From: Caecibacteroides pullorum
GTDB taxonomy: Bacteria; Bacteroidota; Bacteroidia; Bacteroidales; Bacteroidaceae
Assembly (NCBI RefSeq): GCF_019239235.1
Contig: NZ_JAAZTS010000001.1
Location: 310,001 to 374,000 of the forward strand
Length of the DNA stretch: 64,000 nucleotides
Direction of reading: 5' to 3'
Part shown: piece after piece, positions 24,733-34,968 of the stretch
How positions within the stretch are numbered: position 1 is the first letter of the stretch
Layout: each line of letters begins with the position of its first letter
Made by a program: the position numbers and the translations under genes
The notes under the pieces: model-generated
What the model was told of the DNA's origin: nothing
Database searches by the model: none
What the model saw: the letters and a program-made list of their open reading frames with translations, nothing else

Positions 24733-27588
24733 TTATTGAGCCTTGCATTCTATTCGTTTTCCATCGGCTTGTACCGCATAGATACCTGCTCCTTCTAACG
24801 ATATGGATGAAGGTACAGTAAAGTGGAAGGCATTAGAGAAGTAGAGTAGCTTATTGTCTTTCCTTACTTCAAAGGCTACAGCTTCATCTCCGTCGGTGAT
24901 GCTGATTTGCTGTCCTGAGCGACTGTAGCTGATAGTCTTGGTAATCTTTACGTTGTCCTGGAACTGAGTATAGTAGCCAGTGTCTGGAGCAACGATATCC
25001 AGTCCTTCATCTCCCTGTTTGCGATCCTCCAGATATTGGAAAGCGTGTTTGGGAGCTGGGAATTGTGCCATGAAAGCCTTGGCTTCCTGAATCATCTGCT
25101 CGGTCACTACGTAGTTCCAAGTGCCATATTGCTCAATTGTTTCATTCACTGGTTCAAAGAACCCCCATAAATCGAAGAATTCGGTCAGGTTTTCGTTAGC
25201 CGCTTTGCTGGCCATCATGGCAAACTTCAGCTGTCCTTCGCCCGGGTTATTTTCTACGATACGGTTCTCGCGCAACAGTTTGAACAGAGTTTGCCAGAAA
25301 TCTGGTTTATAGCCGCAACGGTGGTAGTAGTTCCACAATTGCCAGTTCATACGCATGTGTATTTCGGTATCTTCCCCCTGATGAGTAGCGTCACCCATGT
25401 TGTGCCATGCTTGTTTACGCTCGAAGCGTGAGTCGGCCAGGTCGCTCAGTTCGCTACCGCGAGAGCAATATTTACCCAGCTTGTAGAGAATGTAGTTGGA
25501 GAACAGGTTGTTGGACGACTCGGTGCTGCCGGGCCAGTTGATGGCAGCTTGGTGGATATGGCCGATTTCATGTGCTGGTCCCCAAGCATTGTCCTTGGCT
25601 GCCATGACGTTTTCTTTCAGCAAAATGTTGTTCAGATATGTGTAGACAAAACCGATGCGGTAGTCTGAAGCCCACATATAGCTACCTTCAGGCGAAATAG
25701 CAAACAGATGATTGTTGACCTGTGAAGGGCGTACATCCTCGATGCCCATCAGCTCCTGTTGCCAACTGATAATGTCGTCCCATAAATTGATGGCTGACAA
25801 AATATCACTCGGCACAGCCTGTTTCATCTGCTCGCGGTGGAAGTAGAACATGATACGTTCGCCACGAACGCAGAAGTATTTGTAATTGGCTTTTCCAATC
25901 AGTTCCTGATACCTTTCGTTGGTTTGATGCCTCTTTAGGTCGAAGAAACCACTTACTTTACCACTGCCGGGAGTGATGTGGACGGTGATAGGTTTAGCAT
26001 TGGGGTCAAGCAGATTAGCTGTATACATCAGGAAAAGCATGCCTTTCTTAGTAAACCCTACCTTGTTTACGCCTTCTTGTAAGAAACGTGTCTCACCGCT
26101 GGCAGCTGTTTGTACGTAGGTATTGGTCCCGTCGCTGGCTTGTTCTTCGCCAATATTTTGGATGGACAACGAGTTACCGTATGTGTCGCCAACAAGAATT
26201 ATTAATGAGTCACCAGGTTCTACATAAATACCGGTTGGATTGTCCAAATTGCTGTAGCGTTTGGTCATCAGTGTCTTAGCCCATTCCTCTACATTGCTAT
26301 AGGGCTGGTAAGACTGGATGCGGAATTCTTTTTCCCACGGATCATACGTATTGCTGCGCAGCATGGTGGCAAGTTTGATGAAGTATCCGGGTAGAGCATT
26401 GATTTGTTCATCTGTTACATCGGACTTCAGTTCAGTACAGGTGATGTCGGTAAATACGGTCAACAGTTGTTTGTCGAGAGTCTTATCTGTGTTCTTCTGG
26501 TAGAATTCCATTTCATCACAGCTGACAAATCCTCCCAAACCGGATTTGACACTGAATTTGATTTTAGTTACTTTGGAAAGTGTATTCTTGAAATCAACTC
26601 GGCTTGCTGCATTTTGCATTTTGAAGTCATAACTTCCCATCAACTTATATTCGGGTTCGCTTTCGGTAGCCGTATAAATATCAACTTCTCCAAAATTACC
26701 GTTTCCGCTTCTTGTGTAATAGATGAGGTAATCAAGGTCTGGCTTTTGGTCAAAGAAATATTCCAGAGTAACGGGAAAGGCTGCCTGTTGGTTCCAAATG
26801 GAATGGTAGGGTTCTCCTTGGGGGCTGAACTTCCCGTCGAAACTGTTTTCAATATCTTGTCCCGGCTGATTTTCACTGGCTTTACCGCTGGTAGGTATTA
26901 TTTTAATGTCGCCTTCTACGACAACGTCATCTACACCGGCACTTTTAGCCTCTTGGGTTATAGTGCAAGTAGTTACTATATCTGTATATTTTATCCCTGT
27001 ATAGGTGAAAGTGGCGCTGCGTTCTTCATATAAAGAGTTGGCGTCCACTGTGTAATTGTAATCTTTATCTGTTAATGCACGAGTTCCCGGCGCATCATGT
27101 ATCCAGTCGCATTTTTCGGAAAGGGTTGTTGTATATTCGATGTTGGATGTGACGGTAATAGTTAATGGACCTCCTTCTGCAGATATATTTTTTGCTTCTT
27201 GTTTTAATAATATTGCAGGGCCATAACCTAATTGTCGTACTTGAATATTGTAATTTTCGACGCTGGAGTTTACTGTTATGGTAGCTGTTCGAATGTCGGG
27301 TTCTTCACTGGCTTGTATGCTAATCAGAATTCCGGAAGCTTGTGAGGAGGAGTGTTCTTGATCAACTAGACACCATGATTGGTCTGATTTGACACTCCAT
27401 TGGGATGTTTCTAAATTAGTTTTGACAGGAATGACTACAGAGGTTGCACTCTGTTCAAAATCTTGTTGTAGATACTGTTCCTCAATAGAAAATTGTGGAG
27501 TACTTGGGGAATCGTTTTTTTCATCACTGCATGAAATGAACCATAAAACTGTACATAGACATATGGTCAAAAAGGATAGGACTCTCAT
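24733..27588 (-). CDS. M60-family metalloprotease (mucinase-like) lipoprotein with BACON domains
   Basis: A 951-residue protein with lipoprotein signal (LWFISCSDEKN). Two BACON-type beta domains lie near residues 50-120 and 125-215 (RTATITVNSS; AEGGPLTITVTS), then a discoidin/CBM32-like domain near 235-365. The M60/enhancin catalytic domain follows, with the zinc motif HEIGH (His673, Glu674, His677) and a downstream Glu in STESSNN. A small C-terminal domain ends the protein. M60 proteases of gut Bacteroides cut mucin-type O-glycoproteins. It is the last gene of locus 2 but has a -7 box of its own. The protein is probably on the cell surface. Confidence 0.9.
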   Translation of the reverse strand: MRVLSFLTICLCTVLWFISCSDEKNDSPSTPQFSIEEQYLQQDFEQSATSVVIPVKTNLETSQWSVKSDQSWCLVDQEHSSSQASGILISIQASEEPDIRTATITVNSSVENYNIQVRQLGYGPAILLKQEAKNISAEGGPLTITVTSNIEYTTTLSEKCDWIHDAPGTRALTDKDYNYTVDANSLYEERSATFTYTGIKYTDIVTTCTITQEAKSAGVDDVVVEGDIKIIPTSGKASENQPGQDIENSFDGKFSPQGEPYHSIWNQQAAFPVTLEYFFDQKPDLDYLIYYTRSGNGNFGEVDIYTATESEPEYKLMGSYDFKMQNAASRVDFKNTLSKVTKIKFSVKSGLGGFVSCDEMEFYQKNTDKTLDKQLLTVFTDITCTELKSDVTDEQINALPGYFIKLATMLRSNTYDPWEKEFRIQSYQPYSNVEEWAKTLMTKRYSNLDNPTGIYVEPGDSLIILVGDTYGNSLSIQNIGEEQASDGTNTYVQTAASGETRFLQEGVNKVGFTKKGMLFLMYTANLLDPNAKPITVHITPGSGKVSGFFDLKRHQTNERYQELIGKANYKYFCVRGERIMFYFHREQMKQAVPSDILSAINLWDDIISWQQELMGIEDVRPSQVNNHLFAISPEGSYMWASDYRIGFVYTYLNNILLKENVMAAKDNAWGPAHEIGHIHQAAINWPGSTESSNNLFSNYILYKLGKYCSRGSELSDLADSRFERKQAWHNMGDATHQGEDTEIHMRMNWQLWNYYHRCGYKPDFWQTLFKLLRENRIVENNPGEGQLKFAMMASKAANENLTEFFDLWGFFEPVNETIEQYGTWNYVVTEQMIQEAKAFMAQFPAPKHAFQYLEDRKQGDEGLDIVAPDTGYYTQFQDNVKITKTISYSRSGQQISITDGDEAVAFEVRKDNKLLYFSNAFHFTVPSSISLEGAGIYAVQADGKRIECKAQ

Positions 27589-27652
27589 AGTTTTTTTTAT
27601 GGGGTTAAGGGTTGATAATAAAAATGCAGTTGCTTATGTTTGAGATGTGTGG

Positions 27653-27660
27653 CAAAGATA
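27653..27660 (-). promoter_or_regulatory. -7 box before the M60 gene
   Basis: TATCTTTG on the minus strand, about 65 bases before the start codon. It lies downstream of a hairpin that could end transcription from the rest of locus 2. Confidence 0.45.
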
Positions 27661-27770
27661 TAAAAAAAGTGGGATATTCTATTTTTATACAGAAAGAAGG
27701 AGAGAAAAATAGATAATGAAATTTCCCTCCTTCATCCATTTTTAGTAAATCAAATATATAGAGTAAATGT

Positions 27771-27797
27771 GAGGGACAGTCCCAATTTCTGTCCCTC
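27771..27797 (-). terminator. Hairpin between the DUF1735 and M60 genes
   Basis: GAGGGACAG (27771-27779) and CTGTCCCTC (27789-27797) form a perfect 9-bp stem just after the DUF1735 stop. There is no clear T-run, so it may attenuate or protect the mRNA end rather than terminate. Confidence 0.5.
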
Positions 27798-27813
27798 AAA
27801 GGTTAGAAGATTA

Positions 27814-29181
27814 TTATTTACCAAAAATCTGCATTTCGCCACAGTTCCAGAATTGTCCTGTGCATACATTTCCTGCATTACTTTCAGTTACAGAAAAACG
27901 TATATAAGTAAAAGATTCACTTGAAGAGAACACATTTGAATCATATTCCTCATCACCGGTTGTAAATGAGTTTGCAACCTCTCCTATTTCTTTCCAAGTA
28001 TTACCATCATTTCCTGCATAGATTATTGTTTTGGTGGGTGCACCATTCGCATTCTCAAATCGTGTCCAGAAATTATATGCAAAATGATTGATTGGGTTGG
28101 ACAATTTGAAATCAATGTAATGTCCATATACGGCATCAATCGCTGAGCCACTATAGTTAGAATGCCAATGGAGACCGCTTCCTCTACCATCGAACAATCC
28201 AGCTAACCCGGTTCCATCTCCGTTTACTGTAGCATTCGAAGATAGCATATCGAGGGAAAGTGGTATTTGGGTCAATTCACTTCTTGGAATTGTATAGTTA
28301 ATACCTACGATGCAACTCGATTTGGCCTCGTCGACTGCAAAATTGGGATTAGATGTTCCAGAAATCTTCAATGGTATGGCTTGTTGTCCCCATATTAATT
28401 TGGACTTATCTAAAGTTATCGTTACAGTTGCATGGTTAGAACCATTTTGGAAGGGCGTTATTTCTATTGTATATGAATCTTCTGCAGCCATTTTTAAGTT
28501 TTTCTTGTTTGCAGTGTTATATTCGTCCAGAATTCCTTCATCTACTGTAACCTGACAATCCAAATCCCATTGACTTACAATGGGCATTAGGATGGATTGT
28601 GTGATCGTTGTTGTCCCTTCACTGTCTGTAATGTCGTCTGTGGAGATGAAGCCACTGTTCTCGAAACCTACAGTGAGGGTTTGAACGCTGGGTATAATAA
28701 ATGCATAACGTTTTTCTGCATTAATGGAGTCAGAGCCATTATACAGTTCAAATGGAATGACGTAGGTTGCATCTGTTCCACTATTTTGTTCAATTTGTTC
28801 GGCTATCAATGAAACATTTACTGTTTTATATAAATCTGCTGCTCCAAATTCTATAGTTTCATTGCTGAAAGTGTAACATGTTCCTGGTAATGCTTTATAG
28901 TTTACGCCTTCTGCAGCATTATATGTAGCAAGGCTTGCATCACTCATGATTCCGACATCAATAGATGCTGTTGCTCCTAAAGTGGAACCAGACTTGTTAA
29001 CAATAAGCTGGTAGTCTGTATTTTCTCCAGTTTTATAAACTGTTAACGGTAATTCTCCACTATTTCTGAAATAAAGAATAGTGCTGAAATCCGATAAGTA
29101 TTCGTCTTTGCCATCTTCGCATGCAGTATGTGTCAATAAACAGCTGGTGGCAAGAATCGCAAATAATATGTTTTTTTTCAT
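27814..29181 (-). CDS. DUF1735-type surface lipoprotein with C-terminal discoidin-like domain
   Basis: A 455-residue lipoprotein (MKKNILFAILATSCLLTHTAC, lipidated Cys in HTACEDGKD). The first half has the DUF1735-like Ig folds typical of SusE-position proteins. The end (FAYNFWTRFENANG, TFIRFSVTESN-like strands, GEMQIFG) resembles an F5/8 type C carbohydrate-binding domain. Such proteins usually act as surface glycan-binding proteins beside SusD. I chose the ATG at 29181 over the upstream start at 29220 because it begins the signal peptide and avoids overlap with susD. It lies 32 bases after susD. Confidence 0.85.
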   Translation of the reverse strand: MKKNILFAILATSCLLTHTACEDGKDEYLSDFSTILYFRNSGELPLTVYKTGENTDYQLIVNKSGSTLGATASIDVGIMSDASLATYNAAEGVNYKALPGTCYTFSNETIEFGAADLYKTVNVSLIAEQIEQNSGTDATYVIPFELYNGSDSINAEKRYAFIIPSVQTLTVGFENSGFISTDDITDSEGTTTITQSILMPIVSQWDLDCQVTVDEGILDEYNTANKKNLKMAAEDSYTIEITPFQNGSNHATVTITLDKSKLIWGQQAIPLKISGTSNPNFAVDEAKSSCIVGINYTIPRSELTQIPLSLDMLSSNATVNGDGTGLAGLFDGRGSGLHWHSNYSGSAIDAVYGHYIDFKLSNPINHFAYNFWTRFENANGAPTKTIIYAGNDGNTWKEIGEVANSFTTGDEEYDSNVFSSSESFTYIRFSVTESNAGNVCTGQFWNCGEMQIFGK

Positions 29182-29213
29182 ATGAATTCGTTGTTTGATT
29201 ATTAGTATCAATA

Positions 29214-31121
29214 TTACCATCCATAATTTTGTGTTAGCATTCTGTTACGGTCCAATTCGCGTTGTGAGAATGGATACAGATAATGGTTGTCTTTAAATAC
29301 GCGTGTTTCAAAAACTGTACGTTTCCAGAAATCAGCTGGTGTAACGTTGGCTGCATTGTCGCCAATGGGGCATTCTGTATTCATACCATACATGGGACCA
29401 CCATCGGTTTCTGTAGCAATCATCCACGTACGTGTGTCATAGTAGCGATGACGTTCAAAAGCCAGTTCGACGCGGCGTTCCTTGCGGCAAAGTTCAATCA
29501 GTTCTTCAGTAGTAGCATTGGGATAAACATCTGTGATGGGAGCTAATCCGGCGCGATCTCTTAAATCTGCCCATTTATCCATAGCCAATTGTTCATATCC
29601 TGCCGGAAGAGAAATTCCATGTTTCTTGCATTCCAGAACGGATTCGATGAAATTTAAATACATTTCGCCCAAGCGGAATACAGGGAAAGTAATGTTGCCC
29701 CAATTGCCTGCTGCTGAATTTAAACGATGGTCATAGAAACGATTGACCAGATAACCCGATTTCGGATAGTCGTGACTCTTGTTTCCATTGGCTCCTTTGG
29801 CAAAAGAAATCATGGTAGATTGTTGGTCATGCAGCCAGTAGTTTCCACTAAAGAATACAGTCACATAAAAGCGTGGCTCACGATTTTTATACATGTTGGG
29901 TGCTTCAATATCGAAGTTGCCAAATTTGCTCCAGCCGGTTGCCGGATAGTTCCATACGCTTAATTGCATTTCTGTGGCTACGTCATATCCTGATTGGCTA
30001 TCCGCAATAGGATTTCCATCAGCATCGTATCCTATAATGGGATATCGGCCGTTGTTCATTGCATAAGCATCTACTTGTTGCTGTGTCGGGCCTACTGCAC
30101 CATAGGCAGTACCTGCTACACCTGTTGGTACAGTACCTACTCCCCAACTGAAGCGGTTATTGTAGCGGTCTGTCCAAATGAGTTCGCTGTTCCAATTCAC
30201 ATTGGTGATACCTACATAATCTTCATAGGGATTGCCATTGCCCGCACGATATAGTTCATATTGAGGATTGTCCAATAGCACCTTAGCGGCTTCTGCGGCT
30301 TTCAACCATTTGTTTGCATCATATTGCTGGGGAAATAACTCAGCGCCCGACAAGTCTGGAAATTCACTGGTCGTCGGATTTTTTACATTCCGATAAAGTG
30401 TGTTCCCATTGAACAAATCACGTGCTGAGTATAATAGCAGTCTTGAAATAACGGCTTGGCAAGTTCCTTTGGTTGCTAATCCATATTCCAAATCCTCGTA
30501 GGAAGATTGGATTGCGTTGCTATTGGCACATTCTGTCATTTCGCTGACTACGTAGTCTACGCATTGTTCCCATGTGTTACGTGGACGGTAAAGCGATTCT
30601 GTTGAGGCTGAAAAATCTAGTAGTTCATCTCCTAACAAGAATATAGGACCGTAATCGCACATCATTAAAAAATAATAGTAGGCGCGAGCAAAACGGGCTT
30701 GCCAATAGTATTTATCGAGCTCTTCTTGCGTAGCTATGGGGTCACTGCATTTATGAACGTTCTGCATTAAAATGTTGCATTCACGGATTCCTTTATAATA
30801 TTTATCCATACTGTAATAGGGTACCGTTGATGCATTCCAAGAACCAAAATTGATGTTACGGTATTGACGGTCGTAAGCGATGGTACATTCATCTGATGCG
30901 CCTAGGTAAGGTTCATTGTCCCCGATGTATCCCCCATTAAAGTTGGGTAAAAATGACATGGCATTTAACCAATATCGTTTGGTCGTATTCCGATTTTCCC
31001 AAATTTTCTCGAAAGTGAGCATCTCATCTTCTTGTCTGTCTAGGAAGTCTTCGCATGAAGTTAAAGTCAGAGTACTTGCAGCGAAGCATAGCATATAGAA
31101 TGATTTAAAATTAATCTTCAT
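29214..31121 (-). CDS. SusD-like surface glycan-binding lipoprotein, locus 2
   Basis: 635 residues with a lipoprotein signal ending TLTSCEDFLDRQ. RagB/SusD features include the helical repeat ARFARAYYYFLMMCDYGPIFL, the loop-rich middle, LGEMYLNFIESVLECKK, and RKERRVELAFERHRYYDTRTW near the C-terminus. It follows susC of locus 2 by 21 bases and probably forms a lid for that transporter. It is clearly different in sequence from the SusD of locus 1, so the two loci should capture different ligands. Confidence 0.95.
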   Translation of the reverse strand: MKINFKSFYMLCFAASTLTLTSCEDFLDRQEDEMLTFEKIWENRNTTKRYWLNAMSFLPNFNGGYIGDNEPYLGASDECTIAYDRQYRNINFGSWNASTVPYYSMDKYYKGIRECNILMQNVHKCSDPIATQEELDKYYWQARFARAYYYFLMMCDYGPIFLLGDELLDFSASTESLYRPRNTWEQCVDYVVSEMTECANSNAIQSSYEDLEYGLATKGTCQAVISRLLLYSARDLFNGNTLYRNVKNPTTSEFPDLSGAELFPQQYDANKWLKAAEAAKVLLDNPQYELYRAGNGNPYEDYVGITNVNWNSELIWTDRYNNRFSWGVGTVPTGVAGTAYGAVGPTQQQVDAYAMNNGRYPIIGYDADGNPIADSQSGYDVATEMQLSVWNYPATGWSKFGNFDIEAPNMYKNREPRFYVTVFFSGNYWLHDQQSTMISFAKGANGNKSHDYPKSGYLVNRFYDHRLNSAAGNWGNITFPVFRLGEMYLNFIESVLECKKHGISLPAGYEQLAMDKWADLRDRAGLAPITDVYPNATTEELIELCRKERRVELAFERHRYYDTRTWMIATETDGGPMYGMNTECPIGDNAANVTPADFWKRTVFETRVFKDNHYLYPFSQRELDRNRMLTQNYGW

Positions 31122-31142
31122 AAGTGTTTATATTATCTATGT

Positions 31143-34100
31143 TTAGAAATTTGCGTTAAATCCGATAGAGAACATTCGATTAAGCGGATATCCTGAACCG
31201 TCTGATGAACCTTTTTCTGGATCCCATAATTTGAATGGACTGAATTGTAAAAGGTTATTTCCTGCGGCATAGAATCTTAGACTCTTGATAAAGCTCTTTT
31301 GCAACAGAGATTTTGGCAATGAGTATCCGATCTCTACGCTCTTCAAGCGAAGGAATGAACCGTCTCGTAGCCACCATGTGGATGCTTGGCTATTGTTGGA
31401 AGCGCCGGCTCCACCGCTACCCATGCTGAGGCGTGGATAGGTGACATTTGCGTTCTGTTCGGGAGTATTGGTCGACATCCATACGTTGCCATATATATCT
31501 TCATTAATGGCTGCACGTTCCATATTTCCTGATGAGAAGGGGGTGCGAATAGAAGAACCGTTCAGGAAGAAGCTGGTACGTGCTACTCCTTGGAAGAAGA
31601 TATTGAAATCCCAGTTCTTGTATTGTGCTGTGCCACCAAAACCATAGGTGATTTCCGGTAGATTGGTATAACCGATTGCTATCTGGTCTTGTGAGTCAAT
31701 CTGACCATCACCATTGATATCCTGATATTTGATGTCACCTACACGATATTCACCAAAATTCTGTACAGGACTGTTGTCTATTTCTTCTTGGCTTTCAAAT
31801 AAGCCGATTGCAACTAATCCAAATGGTTGCAGTGAACTTCCGCTTCCGAAAGGTTTGCCAATCCTATTTTGATACTTATATTCCCAGTCGGGCTCGTCAT
31901 TATTCAGTAATTCATTTCTGTTGAATGTGAAATTTCCTCGTGCTGTCAACATTAAATCCTTGTTTACCTGGTGAGTATATTCTACCGTAGCATCAAAACC
32001 TTGGTTCAAGGTCTCTCCGATGTTTACATAAGGAATAGTGGAGACACCAACTATGGCAGGTAGTCCTGCACGTTGCAGGAAGATACCACTACGCTCTTCG
32101 CGGAAATAATCTGCCTGTACACGTACCTTGTTGAATAATGAGAATTCAATACCGGCATTTATTTTCAATGCTTCTTCCCATGATACATTAAGATTCTCGA
32201 CTTCTCCAATACGAATGCCGGTTCCACCTTGATTTCCAGTACTACCATAATTCCAACTGCCACTATTTACGATGGTAGATTCATATACCCATCTTCTTTG
32301 TCCACCGATATCGTCGTTACCTACTTTACCGTAGGATGCTTTTAATTTCAGCATGTCAATGACTTTGGTTGCGGGCTGGAACCATTTTTCGTTTGACATC
32401 ATCCAACCGATAGCTACAGCTGGGAAGAAACCAAAACGGTGTCCGCGGGCAAAGTTTTCGGAACCATTGTAACCTAAGTTGACTTCTGCAAAATAGGTAT
32501 CCTTGAAGGCATAAGTTGCACGTCCTGCTAAACCTTGGTTTTTGTAGGGTAAGGCATCATCTCCACTGTCAGCTTGGGTATTGGTGTGGATCTTTTGGTT
32601 GTACAACAATAAGGCTCCTACGCGATGGATATCATTGAAAACTCGGTTGTAGGTCAATGAGCCTTCCAGATAGCGGGTCATGGTGCCACTACGTACGGGT
32701 AGGAATGACAATGTTTCGTCTCCGGTGTGTACAGGATCCCAAATGCCGTCGCCATTATTGTCATCATAGATTAAACTGCCGTCTTCGGCACGACCGCGTG
32801 CATGGTAGAAACTTTCAACTTTGTTACGGCGTTGCAATGTCGTGTTCCATGCGTCCCAAGAGAATTTAATGTTTGCGCTTAAACCTTTTAATGGTTCCCA
32901 AAGTGCCCCGATATCTTGGGTTACGCCAATTAATGATTGGGCCGAGTTCCAGAATTGTTCACGATACCCTGAATGTGCCAGCATGTTCCATGGATTATAA
33001 CCGGAGTCTGTGGAAGGACCGGACAATGTTCCATCGGAATATTGTACAGGGAAAGCGTTCGGAGAAGTCATGAATGTATAGGACCAGATGTCAGCGTCTG
33101 TATCACCAAATCCAGGGCCAAATGATTTTTCATAAATGTTGGCCAAATTGAAGTTTACGACCGTACTTTTGGTAAGGTTCAAATCGACATTGGCTCTAAA
33201 ATTGAATTTGTTGTAGCGGATGGACGGATTGTAGCCATAAATGTTGCCTGCATTTTTATAAATAGAACTTTCATTATAAAACGCACCGGATACGTAATAC
33301 TTGACAATGTCACTACCACCTGTAATATTCAAATTGACACGTTGATTAGCTGCCATATCATCAAATAGGGCATCGAACCAATCGACATTCGGATAGAGGT
33401 CCGGATCTGCGTTTGTTCTGTACTTTTCGATGTCTTCTGGCGAATAATATTGACTTCCGTATGCTTCGTTGTATAATTCGGCCCATTCTGCTGAACCTAA
33501 CATTTGCGGTCGTTTGGTTGGCTGGGTAAAACCGAATTCCGTGCGCACATTGACTTGCGGCTTTCCAACAGAACCCTTTTTGGTCGTAATAAGGATTACA
33601 CCGTTGGCACCTCGTACACCATATACTGCAGATGCGGATGCGTCTTTCAGAATGGAGAAAGAGGCGATGTCGTCTGTATCTACCAAATCCAAATCACGTT
33701 CGATACCATCGACCAGTACTAGAGGAGTTGATGTACCTTTGAAGGAGGATACGCCTCGGATGTAGAAATCTGCCGCGCTGTTTTTACCTGGTTCGCCAGA
33801 ACGGCTCATGGCAACAATACCTGATAGCTGACCAGCTAATGCATTTGAAATGGACGAACCAGGAACGGTTAGTTTGGTAACGTCCAATGTCGAGATGGCG
33901 CCGACTACGCTTTCTTTCTTTTGGCTTCCATAACCTACTACAACAACTTCTTCAAGAACTTCAGTATCCGGTTGTAGTACAATATCAATCGTTTTTTGTC
34001 CGGTTACAGCTACTTCTTGCTTTTTATAGCCGATGTAAGAGAATTCCAATACTCCACCTATACCTTCTACAGTAATGGAGTATTTACCGTTGACGTCTGT

Positions 34101-34343
34101 TACAGTTCCTGTTGTACTGTTCCTTAAATAAACAGTAGCACCAATAGCAGGTTCATTTGTGTCACCGGTGAGAATAGTACCTGTGATTGTCTGCTTTTGT
34201 TGTTGCAGAATTGTTGTGACTGTTTCGCTTGTGCCTGTTTCGTTTTCAGGAAATGCGAAAAGTGTACTTGGAGATAATAGCAATGATAGGGCAATGCATT
34301 TTATGCAATGCTCTTTTCTGCAAAAAAATAGATTCATTTGCAC
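31143..34343 (-). CDS. SusC-like TonB-dependent outer-membrane transporter, locus 2
   Basis: 1,066 residues. The signal region is followed by a carboxypeptidase-regulatory-like domain (ITGTILTGDTNEPAIGATVYL), the box LEEVVVVGYGSQKKES, a plug with LVLVDGIERDLDLVDTDDI and AVYGVRGANGVILITTKK, and a large barrel ending GFNANF. There is no STN domain, so regulation through an anti-sigma factor is unlikely. No regulator gene lies next to this locus, so control must come from elsewhere or from the locus 1 regulator. The start may be 34343 or the Met two codons in (34337). Confidence 0.95.
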   Translation of the reverse strand: MQMNLFFCRKEHCIKCIALSLLLSPSTLFAFPENETGTSETVTTILQQQKQTITGTILTGDTNEPAIGATVYLRNSTTGTVTDVNGKYSITVEGIGGVLEFSYIGYKKQEVAVTGQKTIDIVLQPDTEVLEEVVVVGYGSQKKESVVGAISTLDVTKLTVPGSSISNALAGQLSGIVAMSRSGEPGKNSAADFYIRGVSSFKGTSTPLVLVDGIERDLDLVDTDDIASFSILKDASASAVYGVRGANGVILITTKKGSVGKPQVNVRTEFGFTQPTKRPQMLGSAEWAELYNEAYGSQYYSPEDIEKYRTNADPDLYPNVDWFDALFDDMAANQRVNLNITGGSDIVKYYVSGAFYNESSIYKNAGNIYGYNPSIRYNKFNFRANVDLNLTKSTVVNFNLANIYEKSFGPGFGDTDADIWSYTFMTSPNAFPVQYSDGTLSGPSTDSGYNPWNMLAHSGYREQFWNSAQSLIGVTQDIGALWEPLKGLSANIKFSWDAWNTTLQRRNKVESFYHARGRAEDGSLIYDDNNGDGIWDPVHTGDETLSFLPVRSGTMTRYLEGSLTYNRVFNDIHRVGALLLYNQKIHTNTQADSGDDALPYKNQGLAGRATYAFKDTYFAEVNLGYNGSENFARGHRFGFFPAVAIGWMMSNEKWFQPATKVIDMLKLKASYGKVGNDDIGGQRRWVYESTIVNSGSWNYGSTGNQGGTGIRIGEVENLNVSWEEALKINAGIEFSLFNKVRVQADYFREERSGIFLQRAGLPAIVGVSTIPYVNIGETLNQGFDATVEYTHQVNKDLMLTARGNFTFNRNELLNNDEPDWEYKYQNRIGKPFGSGSSLQPFGLVAIGLFESQEEIDNSPVQNFGEYRVGDIKYQDINGDGQIDSQDQIAIGYTNLPEITYGFGGTAQYKNWDFNIFFQGVARTSFFLNGSSIRTPFSSGNMERAAINEDIYGNVWMSTNTPEQNANVTYPRLSMGSGGAGASNNSQASTWWLRDGSFLRLKSVEIGYSLPKSLLQKSFIKSLRFYAAGNNLLQFSPFKLWDPEKGSSDGSGYPLNRMFSIGFNANF

Positions 34344-34924
34344 ATTGTTGGTTTTAAGGTTGAACTTTAGTGAGTGATTTTTAGCTGTAGTAGTCTCTTT
34401 GTGATATCATAAAGAGAGATCTCCCCTTGTGACGGGATTTTTTAAGGCGTTATTTTTCTCATGCTTAAAACTTTTTTTATATGGTTAACTAAAGTGCTGC
34501 AATATCGGAAATTATTTTTGATGCACCAAGTTTTTTCTAAGAAAAAATAAAAAAAAGGTGTTTTATGCATTGTTTTCTTGTAATTATTTGAAATCAATCG
34601 TTTTTTAGCTTTCCTTAATTCCGACTTAAGGCTTTCAAAAGCATTATATGTCTTTTGACATGATTTATAAATCTCCGAGAAACGCATAGAAAGATGGCAA
34701 ATTCATTATACAGGAAGGTCCTACTCCTTAGTCGTGAGTATATAGACGAAGAGTTGTTATAATCTACTTTCGCCATGGTCTACATAAGCTCTGCAACTAT
34801 CAACTTTAGCCGTCTAAACATTAACTTGAGTTTCATAACTATGAACTTTTGGGAGCTGTAATGATGGCTTGGTTTCACAGGATCAGATCGATTGATGACA
34901 TTTTTTATGGACAAAATGTTTTTA
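34344..34924. other. AT-rich gene-free stretch upstream of locus 2
   Basis: About 580 bases between the start of susC (locus 2) and the RNase G terminator. A possible 81-residue frame at 34442-34687 has no signal of being a gene. The stretch must hold the locus 2 promoter, but I could not pick one with confidence. It also holds a weak tandem repeat (34795-34853). Confidence 0.5.
34795..34853. repeat. Weak tandem array E, 21-bp period
   Basis: AACTT recurs at 34802, 34823 and 34844, each after a version of AACTATC (CTATCAACTTT, ACATTAACTTG, CTATGAACTTT). Three short degenerate units; could be chance. Confidence 0.35.
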
Positions 34925-34966
34925 AGAAAAGGCGGCTGTCTCCAAATTGAGACAGCCGCCTTTTCT
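34925..34966 (-). terminator. Strong terminator after the RNase G gene
   Basis: AGAAAAGGCGGCTGTCTC (34925-34942) pairs perfectly over 18 bp with 34949-34966, with a 6-base loop. It lies just past the stop of the RNase gene on the minus strand. Confidence 0.9.
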
Positions 34967-34968
34967 AT

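Noticed and set aside
34442..34687. 81-codon open frame in the gap upstream of locus 2
   Set aside because: AT-rich, no recognisable motif, no promoter or partner gene; probably chance.
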